Source: Tetrahymena thermophila SB210
Lineage: Eukaryota > Ciliophora > Oligohymenophorea > Hymenostomatida > Tetrahymenidae
DNA length: 64,000 nt
NCBI RefSeq assembly: GCF_000189635.1
Contig: NW_002476365.1
Coordinates: 1-64,000, forward strand
Reading direction: 5' to 3'
Shown in pieces: positions 1-10,551 of the stretch (position 1 is its first letter; each line of letters begins with the position of its first letter). The notes beneath the pieces are model-generated. The model saw only the letters and a list, made by a program, of their open reading frames with translations. It searched no databases and had not been told where the DNA came from. The translations under genes and the position numbers were made by a program.

Positions 1-458
1 CAACCCCAACCCCAACCCCAACCCCAACCCCAACCCCAACCCCAACCCCAACCCCAACCCCAACCCCAACCCCAACCCCAACCCCAACCCCAACCCCAAC
101 CCCAACCCCAACCCCAACCCCAACCCCAACCCCAACCCCAACCCCAACCCCAACCCCAACCCCAACCCCAACCCCAACCCCAACCCCAACCCCAACCCCA
201 ACCCCAACCCCAACCCCAACCCCAACCCCAACCCCAACCCCAACCCCAACCCCAACCCCAACCCCAACCCCAACCCCAACCCCAACCCCAACCCCAACCC
301 CAACCCCAACCCCAACCCCAACCCCAACCCCAACCCCAACCCCAACCCCAACCCCAACCCCAACCCCAACCCCAACCCCAACCCCAACCCCAACCCCAAC
401 CCCAACCCCAACCCCAACCCCAACCCCAACCCCAACCCCAACCCCAACCCCAACCCCA
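1..458. repeat. Macronuclear telomere, (CCCCAA)n
   Basis: The window opens with about 76 perfect tandem copies of the hexamer CCCCAA. The array ends where the sequence turns into unique AT-rich DNA at about 458. This is the C-strand telomere repeat of Tetrahymena, read inward from a chromosome end, so position 1 is at or very near a physical end. No variant repeats are visible. The array marks the molecule as macronuclear, because these telomeres are added de novo after chromosome breakage during development. Confidence 0.98.
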
Positions 459-595
459 TATTAAGTTTTTATTATAAATTATTTAGTTTTTAAATAATAG
501 ATAAAGAAAAATTTAAATAATTTAAAAAATAAATTTCTATCAGAAAAAATATTAATATACTAATTAGAATAATTATTAAAAATAATATTTTGCTA
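459..595. other. Very short subtelomeric spacer
   Basis: Only about 137 bp of AT-rich sequence separates the telomere from the first ATG. It contains no satellite-like subtelomeric repeats. It must hold the promoter and 5' UTR of the first gene. Confidence 0.7.
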
Positions 596-1882
596 ATGGA
601 TAGAGTAGATAAAGATTGTGTGATTGGATCTGCAGAAACATGTGGGCAAAAACAAACAAAAAAGCTAATGTGCTTGCTTCACAAAAGCGAGGAAATTAGC
701 TTTCTTAACTTAGTTGCGGGAGTAGAAGCTTCAAATAGGTTTTAATGCATTGAATGCTAATATGAATAAAATAGCAAAAACTAAAAAATCAATTTTTTAC
801 CCATTAAAAAAATTGAAACAGCCTAAATAGATGATGTGTTCATCTCTAGATTATATAATTGGCCAATAATATCTGATGAGAGCTAAAATAAATTTTAGTT
901 TTTAGAATAATTATGTGCTTAAGCTACAAATAGTCTGGAAGAAGTAGTCAGAGTTGTAGATAATATGATTAAAGAATATACTCAAGTTTTAGAGGAGTAT
1001 AAGAAAAGCTCTATTATTTTTTATAACGATTTTATTCAACAAGCATAAAAAGTAATTATCGAGTTAAGTGATATTGATTCTCTGTAAAAAATAAAAGATA
1101 TTATTTTTGATGGTTCTAATGAAAATTTAATGGAAATTAGCGTAAAAATAGATGAAATAATTTAAAATAGATATAAAAATTAAGATAATTTCTCTTAGTA
1201 AATATTTGATGCTCATAATATGTATTCTTCTTAATTCAAAAAGCATGACGACTTTGGAATAAATTTAAGTTTTAGACATGAAAAATTGATCTAATTCGTA
1301 CAGCAATTTACAAAATCTAAGAAGGTTTTTTAAAAGCCAGAAATACATTTAACTAAAAGCACTGGAAGAGATTCTCATAAGCTAGATATAAAAACGTAGT
1401 AAAATGAAATAGTTATTCAAAAACTGACTGATTATTATGCCTGGTGCTATTCCAGCTCTACATTAGACAATCATGAAACTTATGAAATGGAGTTTTTTTT
1501 TGATAATGAACCCCAAAACTATATTATGGTAGGTCTCATTCCTGATGACCATAAAGATACTTAGCCACCTGGTTCTGGATAAAGCCATTTCTGTAAAATT
1601 TTTGGTGACAATAACTCTTTTTACTGTGGAAATTTGGTTAAAGGAGATCTTATAGAAAAAACAGTTAAAGAAGAAGAAATTATAAAAATGAGAGTTTGTA
1701 TAGAAAAGAATGAACTAATTTTTTATGACGAGTATGGAAACATTAATTCACTTCATTAGCAATACAATTTAGAAGAATTTTCAAAATATAGGATATGCAT
1801 CTAATTTGGTTAAAGAAGTAAAAATACAATCAGAATTTTTAAGTTTGCTACAGTTTTTGAAGAAAATATAAATCTTAATTGA
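596..1882 (+). CDS. Zinc-binding / SPRY-like protein, telomere-proximal
   Basis: Read with TAA/TAG as Gln this is a single uninterrupted frame of 428 residues ending at TGA (1880-1882). The first ~54 residues hold a Cys/His pattern (C8, C16, C26, H29, C51, C54) that resembles a B-box or treble-clef zinc site. The middle (~75-230) is charged and helical, with Glu/Lys/Gln runs that suggest a coiled coil. The C-terminal ~150 residues (from about 265) look like a beta-sandwich of the SPRY/B30.2 type often seen in ciliate proteins with this architecture, but I cannot assign it firmly. The start is the first ATG after the telomere. Substrate and partners are unknown. A TRIM-like, RING-less role is inference only. 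It has no introns. Confidence 0.8.
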
Positions 1883-2803
1883 AATAAATTTTATGTAGAA
1901 GCATAATTTGATTAGCATTCTCTATTTAATTAGTATTTTTCTTATTTTTTTAAGAGCTGAAAATTAAATCAATTTATTTTTTTAAATTTTATTCATTTTT
2001 AAAAGATTTTTTATTATAAAAAAATTAATTATTCTGATATTTTTGTTTTATTTATTAAATATTAAAATCAGTTTTATATTTTTTTATTATTGCAAAAAAT
2101 AATGAAAGTTACTTAATAAATTAGTTTATTTGATCCTAAAAAATTATTAAAACTGTTTCTTACCTTTAAGCTATAATATAAATTAAATGTTGAAATAGAT
2201 ATTTTTATTTTTAAAAATTATTAAAAATACAGTTTTGTTTTTAATTTTGTCTACTTTTAGAAGAACGACTTTATTATTAAGAAATTCAAGTGGATATTTT
2301 TTGTAAATCTACTTATTCAATAATTAAAGAATATATAAGATATCCTGAAATTTATAAATTATTGTAACTTTCTTAAAATTCAATAATTATTTCTTTGTGC
2401 TTTTTAAAAATCTTTAAATTATTTTATATATTAAAATATTTAAAAAGTCATAATTATCATTTTCCAATTCAGTAATTATTTTATTTTTAAATTAAGTAAA
2501 AAATTTAACTTTTTATTATTAATGTAAATTAAATGGGTGGCTGGGTATCTATCTTGTTTAAAGTATTTATTCAAAACAAAATAAATAATTATATAAGATA
2601 GGACCTATAAGTTTAATAATTTGTTAGTAAGTATAACTTAAAAAATAATTAAGATTTTTTCCTTCTATAACTCTGATAAAGTATTGAGATATCTTTAAAT
2701 CAACTCTTTTTTTATTTGATCAGATTAATTATTTTTATGATATTAAAAACGATATTTTTAAAAGTAGAAATAGAAAAAGTAGTACTTAAGTAAATAATAA
2801 GAG
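1883..2803. other. Intergenic, AT-rich
   Basis: This stretch has no protein-like frame on either strand. In-frame TGA codons just upstream (near 2717 and 2738) set the 5' limit of the next gene. Nothing else was recognised. Confidence 0.6.
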
Positions 2804-5800
2804 ATGTCTTATAACTCCTCTTAAAAATACATTTCTATTCATATTTAATGGACTAGAGCTTTGTTTTCATCAGTTAAAATAGATAAGTCCCTTAAGTAAA
2901 AGAATATTAGCTGCATTTCAATGATCAGAGATTAAAAAGATTTCACAGAAACATAATTAAGTAAAAAAGTTTAATAATAAATAATAGATTTAGTATCAAA
3001 AGGGGCTTCTTCTAAAAATGTAAGCAAATTTATTCAGAAAAACTATGAGCTATAATAAGATTTAAAGATGCTTTAGCCAAAGAAATTAAAAATCTTAGGA
3101 GGTGGGTGTGTTTCCTCTTCTAATGTAAGAAAAGTCAACTCTAATACAATAGTAAAAAAAGAAATGTCTTAAGCTAAATAAAGAAGAAAAAGAAATGAGT
3201 AATCGATAGTAAAAGCTGATATTTTAAAATTAAACGAAGAAATGGAAGCTATTATAAACACCAAGGAAGATGATATCTACAACGGAAAAACTTACGTCTT
3301 AGATACTATACTTCCCATTTTAAATAAGTAAAGTGTTGTATCAAATAGACCTCTTCATTAAAAGCTATCTAAAATTCTCTAGAAAGCAATAAATTTGGTA
3401 ATTAGAGTTAATTCATAGGGAGCTTCTAATGATAAAGATGGAAAAAATAATAAATAAGATTTAGATAAAAATAAAGAGAATAATATTGAAGAGAAAGATG
3501 ATGTAGAAGAAGATGTTGACGATAAAGAACTTGATGAGGATCTAGTTTGGACTGAAAAAGATAAAGCAGATATGGATGCGACATTTACAAATATTATTGA
3601 TAGAATCAACGCTAGAATAAGTAAGGAGCCTTTGTTGAACCAACTTTATTGTGTTACAATGGTAAGAAATATTTTAAGGACCAAGAAACATGCCTTAAAA
3701 CTAATGGATGAAGCTATTAGATATGGAGTACCCCTTTTTGGATTAGTTAGAAACTAAGATCCAACACTTTTGTTGATGCTGGCTGTTAAAGGACTTTAAT
3801 TGATGGATTTACAGTAAACAAAACATATGGTGCAAAAAATGATGAATTTTTAACTTCAAGCATTGCAGTGTGCTAAAAATTTACCAGAAGACTTAAAAAA
3901 GTAAAGTAAAAATGTTTAAATGCTATTTGCTTACTTTAATGCGCTTGATGAAATTATTAGCAAGAAAAATAAAGAATCTTGGGAAGTTTAATACTTTTGC
4001 TTAATGCAAATAAATGATTTAATTAAAATAATGATTGATCTAAATGAAGTGATATAGATTAGTAACAGTAGTCCTCATTGGAATAGCTTTTTAAAAGATG
4101 AAGAAAAGGGTATGTTTACTATTTGTCAAAAAAGGATGTCTATGAGTGGAATCTTCATAGTAAACGCACTAGATACTTTCCTGTTAAATCACAAATTTTT
4201 AAGAAGTATTTCTTTAGATATAATAATTAATTTGCTTAAGCTTATTAAGATTGCTGAATCTAAGCATTAGCAGAGTGATAAAAATCAAAACTAAAAAGTT
4301 AAAGAAGAAATTGCTTAAGTTTTATATCAAAGATGGCTTTTTGAAACCAACAATCAAATTCGTACATAATTTATAGATGAAGATGTTTTACAGTCTGTTG
4401 ACGAAGTTGTATAAAAGAAAAATGGAGGGAAACATAGAAAAAGCAATTAAAATTAAGAACATTAACAGCTAGGATAGTAGTAATCATTAAAATAAGAATA
4501 ATTATCTGTAGGTGCTATTTAAACGGAAGATTAGGAAGAAAGAATTTTAATTGATTTTGCAAATTAAGAGCAGTTGGCTTTACAAGAAATTTAGAAATAA
4601 ATTCAGCAATAGTAAGGAAAATGCTTAGCTGAATTAGAAAAAGAATTCAACAGCATGAATGAAACATTTGATTGTATGAAGTCTGCTGATGGTATCAAAA
4701 AAGTTATTAAACTAAGATAAACTGAAATTTGGAAACAGAGTATTTTAAACAGAAGAGAATAAGGAGAAATATAAAAAGATGATGCTTTGTTAGAAAGCAT
4801 CAATTTGTATGTAAATTAAAGATTGTAAGAAAAAGTATTTTCTGAATAAGAAGAAAATTAATAAAAGCCTAAAGAAGTTGATGCTCTGAGCTTTATTATG
4901 AATTCTTTTATTTAGAAGAAAACTGATCTTAATTATCACACCCCTCTTTTAAGTGTGGTAGCTAACGGTGGTATGGGTAAATCAATGCTCTTCAAAAAAA
5001 TAGAAATGGAGTTATTAGACGATTTTAGTAAGGATTCTTAGCAAGCAGTTTATGAAAGAGTTCCTATTATTATAAAAATGGCTGATTTAGATTCAGAAAA
5101 TCCCAATTTAATTTCTTACTTAGACAACTAGCCTATTTTTAAAGAATTAAGGCTAGATGCTTCTGTGTTAAAAACATCTGAATTAAAAAAGCTAATTTTA
5201 TTTGATGCATTTGATGAATACAAAGGTAAACCTTTTAATCTGTGGACGACTTTCAATTTAACTGAGTGGAAGAATACTAAAGTGATTGTATCCTCAAGAG
5301 AAGAAAATTTATCTAAAGATGATTATAAACTTTACTTTTCTGTATCTGAGGGTAATGATTAAGAAAAAAAGAACCAAAATTTCTTAGTTTATAAACTGAT
5401 CAAATTTGGAAAAGAATAGCTGCTAGAATTTGCGAAAAAATCATTCAATCAAGAATAAAAATAGGATACTGATCAAAAGCGTGTAGATTTACTTGCTTCG
5501 TTCACTTAAATAATAGAAGAAAACTCTCAGATATTAAAGTTAATCAGTCTTCCTATAAATGCTTTTATTTTTATTAGAACTCTTCCTTCTCTTTTAAGCT
5601 AAAATTCAAATATTTCAATTAGAAATTAGACAGAATTGTAGGAAATATTTTTTAACTATTAATTTGAAAGAGATTCTTTGTTGTAGCCTAGAGCAGGAAC
5701 TGATTAAGGTTTAAGAGAATTATACAAAATGTAATTCTTTGATCTTTTCTAAAGAATAGCTATTAATATGTTTAAATAATCTATCTTAAGCGTAGACATT

Positions 5801-8800
5801 TACGATGTTTAGATTGATCTTTTACCACAGATAAAAAAGAAATTGAACTCTCAAGAATAAAAATAGCTTTTACAATTCTTGTAAGATTATCGCAACCCAT
5901 AAATAATTACTCTGGCTGATGATACAGGAAGAGACTTATATACAGTTAAATTTTTACACAAATCGTTATATGAATATTTTGTAGCTAGAGCTATGAAGTT
6001 TGACTTTGACAAGCTAGAATGGAATAATCAAAAGCTGATTGATTTATCATTTGAAGAAATATCTAAATTTGCAATTAATAGCAGATATATTATGGTAAAA
6101 GGTAAAAGTGAAATTTGTATTTTGTAATAATTCGCTAGAATGATTAAGCCTATCATATAAAAGAGAGAATTCTTGCAACAATGTGAGAAGGAAGAGTCAA
6201 TATAGGGCTAACATAATTTTATATAGATTATGCTCTTAACTAGAAAGCAGTTCCATGGAGAAAAGCTAGATATTGCGTCTTCCAATATGCTTAGTGCTAT
6301 AGCAAACAGCAAAATATCTCTAACAGGATTAAAGTTAACAAGGTGCTCCTTCAAGAAAGCATATTTATATTATTATAGAGGAAATATTGATTTCACTGGA
6401 TCTAATTTAAAAGAAGCAATGCTCGGTTAGTGCTTAGCTGATTATTCAAGAAGTAAAACTGAATATGCTTAGACTTAAGATTCGATTAGTGATTGGAAAA
6501 GCGACTCCATTTACTCTTTTAGTTGCTGTGTTATTCCTTCAAATTAAAAAAATAATGATAAACTAAGCATAATTACAGGCTCATTTAGTGGATTTGTAAA
6601 TTAATATGTTCTTGAGTTAAATGGAAATTATTCAAAAGATAATAATCAATTTTATGTAATTCCTTCAAAGAAAATGTACGAAATAACAAAATCAAAAAGA
6701 TTATATAAAGGAGAAATAACTAACATCGAATAATTCGAAAACAAATATTTTGTATCACAGAAAAAAAATATAATTGTTCTTGATGAAAATGGAGAAGAAA
6801 TTTTTATATTTTAAGCTCACACATAAGATATTAAATTTATAGACATTAACTACTAATTAAAGCACTTGGTGACTTGCGATATAAATAAGTAATTGAGATT
6901 TTGGAATATCTCTAAGCAGTTTCAATTAATATCTTCATTTGATGAAGTGCATTAAGAAGTCATGACTTCGATTTGTTATTCTCAGACCTAAAATATTCTA
7001 GTGAGTTCATCGAAAGGAAAAAAATGCAAAGTTTGGAAAATGGAAGGAAGTGAATATGTGATGAAGTATGAAATTGATGTGGGACAGCCAGTTGACAAAA
7101 TGATTTTTACGCCAGATGGAAAATAGATCTTAGTTTCTCAAGGATTCATGAAAGGTTTAGTTACTATTTCTCTTGATGAAAATAAATCAGAAGAGAAGTA
7201 AGCTACTAATCTTACCATTCCTTTTGCAAGCAAAATGAAATTTTCACCTGATAATAAATATTTGGCAATTATATGCTCAAATTCAACATCGATATTTGAT
7301 GTTAACAAAAAATATGAAAAAATTCAAACTCTTTAATTCAATTCTTATGAGTCTTCTCCTATAGATATTGCCTTCAGTAGCAATTCAAAATATATTGTAG
7401 CTACAGGTTATGATAGCAGCTGTGCAGTTTGGGATATTTCTTAAGACTTCAAATTAGTTAGTAGTATTACAGGTCATTAATCTAGTATTCTCAACTTAAG
7501 TTATTCACCTGATGGTAAATATATATTTAGTACATCAAGATACTATATTTTCGTTTGGCAAGAAATAAAATTACGAGATGGCTCCTTAAATTATGAGGTA
7601 ATATCTACAATATCATTAGACAATTACTATTATATTGAAGGATTAGCTTTCTTAAATAATTAGAGTCCTAATCACTATAAGTTTTCAATAATTAGCAATG
7701 CAAGTTACTTTACACTTTATGAATTTAATTGTTCAGATAATAAAATTTCTTTAATAAAAAACTGTAATATTGAAGATCAGTAGAACAGATAAAAACCTGT
7801 AGCATTATAATATTAAAAAAGCGATAAATATTTACTTTCTGCAACTACTTAGGAATTAAATTTATTTGATGTTGCATCTGATTATACTTTAATCAGATAA
7901 TTTTCACCTAATACAGCAGATTAAAAAATAACTTGTAGCTGCTTTTATTCAGATTTACAAAAAGACTTCCACCTATTAATAATTGGGTACAGTAGTAATA
8001 CATTTGACTTATGGGATATTTCTGAAAGAAGTTTAATTGAGAAATATAAAACAGTTACAGTGCAAGGTTCGCTTGCTAAAATGATTTGCTCTCCATGCGA
8101 TACAATTTTAGCAACTGTGACATCTGATAATATAATTTAATTGTGGCACACTCAAAAAGATTTTGCTCTATATACAACAATAAGTGCTGTAAAAGACACA
8201 ATATATTCAATAGCATTTAGTTAAGATTCTCAATTCCTTAGCTGCATTACTGAAGACAAGAGCATCAAGATTTTCTCTTAATAGAATAACTTTGAAACAT
8301 TTAAAATGTTGAAACATGATATTGACACAACAATAGGCTGTATTTCATTTCAACCTAATAATTCTTAATAGTTAATGACTTCATTGAATAATGAAATTAC
8401 TATTTGGAATCTTTAAGAGACTTATGAGATAGATGATAATTTATAAGGCCACACTGAAAGTATATCATCGACATGCTTTTCTTATGATGGTAGTTATTTA
8501 GTTACTGCAAGTTCAGATTCTATAATGAAACTTTGGTACAATTTATCAGCTTAAGATAAGAGTCTGATTCCTTTGTTTGAGTTAGTCTCTACTATAAAAT
8601 TAAATACTCCTAACAATTATACTGTATCAGTAATAGTGTTCATGAAGGATAATAAAAGTTTCTTAACAGGATGTGATGATGGATCAATTAGATTATGGCT
8701 CATTGAATAATTATATATAACCCCAGCTTTTACAATCCAAAAAGATTAATAAGTTAAGGCTATTTCAAGCATTTCCATAGATGCAAACACAAATAAATAT

Positions 8801-9454
8801 ATAGCAATGGCTTGTTAAAAAGAGTTCATAAGATTTTATACTTAAAATACTAAATAAAAGAGCTTAGAATTTTATAAATAGGTAGATTTTGAACAAGCCA
8901 TTCATTCTGTTTTGTTTTCTCCAAATAATAAATACCTAGCAGCAGGTACCAATAACGGAAAAGTTTATATATTAGAAAGTGAAGAAAAATCAGATTAAAA
9001 CGCTACTTTCAATGTTTTATGTTAGTTTAATGATGATGAGTCTACTGAATTTGTAAATAATTTAGCTTTTACCAAAGACAGTAAATACTTAATAGCTGCT
9101 TTTTTCAGTAAAATTCTATTGGTATATGACATAGAGAATAGAGTTGTTACTTAAAAAGTTACTTATTCTGATATTTGTAGCCGTTTAGAAATCTCAGGAG
9201 ATGGAAAAATCTTAGTACTTTCTAGCTATAAAAATGCATTTTATTTATTTACATGTAATTCAGATTCTGAAGATAGAAAAGAAATCTTAAAATATATTAA
9301 AAAGAACACTGATCACTCTAATTCTATTTTTTCTATAAGTATTTGTTAGAGTTCTAATTTATTGTGTTCTGGCTCACGTGACTCAACATGTAGGTTATGG
9401 GAATTTTCAAATAGCTAAAATGATATTTTAGTTAAAAATATCCAAACTCTTTGA
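2804..9454 (+). CDS. NACHT / pentapeptide-like / WD40 STAND ATPase
   Basis: This is one open frame of 2,216 residues with no intron. The start is the first ATG after in-frame TGAs. Residues 1-700 are helical and Gln/Lys rich, with an acidic linker at ~209-249. A NACHT NTPase follows: Walker A VANGGMGKSML at ~720-728, and Walker B LILFDAFDEY at ~797-806 with the extra acidic residues typical of NACHT. Residues ~1147-1209 form a short stretch with pentapeptide-repeat spacing (LD, LT, FT, LKEA steps). The rest (~1225-2216) is a WD40 array with at least ten blade ends such as VWDIS, LWDIS, IWNL and LWEFS. The order effector-ATPase-sensor is that of STAND proteins, which oligomerise when the repeat sensor is engaged. 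The N-terminal region matches no domain I recognise, so the output is unknown. In animals and fungi similar proteins act in innate immunity or cell death. That role here is inference. Confidence 0.88.
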
Positions 9455-10551
9455 AAAAAATGTTAAATATTAATTTACTATTCTAAAATTTTTAATGTAA
9501 AGCAAAAACTATTAAATTAGTTAATTTTTTTGGTTTAATTGAAAAAATAATTTTATTAAAAATTTAGTTATATTTATTAATCAATTTTGTTATTTTAATA
9601 CTTTTTATTTAGTTAGAATTAAAATATGTTATTTTATTTCATTTTTATTTTAAATATTTAAAAAATTGACAAAATTTTAGATATTCAAAAAAAAAGTTTA
9701 AAACTAATAAAAAAAGACTTTACTATAATAAAAAAATGATTAATTTAATTAAAAAATATTTTTTAACAATTATTAAATAATAATCAGTGAAAATAACTTT
9801 AATAAAATTTTCTGTTAACAAACAGAGAGTTATAAATTAATAAAAAATAAGAAAATATCACTAATTTCATTCAAATTAATATCCTAAAAAGTTTTATAAA
9901 TATATTCGAAAACATATTAAATAAAATATTTACAGTCCGTCTCTTGATATACCGTAAAACCTCGTTAATTCGCAACCCACAAATTCAAAAAATTTTCGAT
10001 TTATCGAGGTTTTCATTCTAAGGCTCTTACCTCTTACCTCTCAACACGGGCGTTTTCCTTAACGGGGTTTTACGGTATATATTTGATTTTAGATCTACAA
10101 TAAACTTATCAATGGAAGTTTCTTATATATATTTTAATTGAAATACTTTATAATTTTATACTCTATTAAAAGATTAAAAATTCTAATATTCTTTAAAAAT
10201 TTTCTATTTTTAACTATTCGCATTATCATAATATGAATAATTTTGATGAGCTTAATATCTATTCACTAACTATAATTGAGAATTTAAAATCAAATTCTGT
10301 ATTTTCAATTAGAAGAGTTTTATATTATTTTTAAAATATGTTACTTACTTTACTAATTTAATAAAAAGATAAAAAAAATTTAAATAATCGTTAAATATAT
10401 TTAATTTGTTAGACAGACATAATGTTTGAATAATTATCAAAATATTAAAAATTTAAGTAATAAAATTTTAAACATCTACTTACTTTTTTTATATTTAGAA
10501 TTGAAGAAGTTTATTTATAATTAACTATATATTTATTTTAACAGAATTCAA
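9455..10551. other. Intergenic between convergent genes, carries a MITE-like element
   Basis: This is the 3' space between the NACHT gene (+) and the VIT/VWA gene (-). It is AT-rich except for a more GC-balanced ~134-bp island at 9947-10080, described separately. No coding frame is visible. Confidence 0.65.
9947..10080. mobile_element. 134-bp MITE-like element with Tigger/pogo-like inverted ends
   Basis: The left end ATATACCGTAAAACCTCGTT (9947 onward) and the reverse complement of the right end (10059-10080) match at 21 of 22 positions. The ends are flanked by or begin with TA. The CCTCGTTAATTCG core resembles the terminal repeats of pogo/Tigger transposons. A second, imperfect inverted pair sits inside: about 9956-9972 against 9997-10013, ~14 of 17. 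The element is too short to encode a transposase and stands out from the surrounding DNA in base composition. What is seen is the inverted structure; the family assignment is by resemblance. Confidence 0.7.

Noticed and set aside
1-458. CRISPR-like or satellite array
   Set aside because: The hexamer CCCCAA without spacers at a sequence end is a ciliate telomere, and the rest of the window is eukaryotic.
3379-3609. Minus-strand Ser-rich frame opposite the NACHT gene
   Set aside because: It is the antisense shadow of the acidic Asp/Glu-rich linker of the STAND protein; its low complexity arises from the GAT/GAA codons on the other strand.
2804-9454. Many short pseudogene fragments
   Set aside because: Apparent stops are all TAA or TAG. 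With the ciliate code the whole span is one intact protein, so this is reassigned code and not decay.
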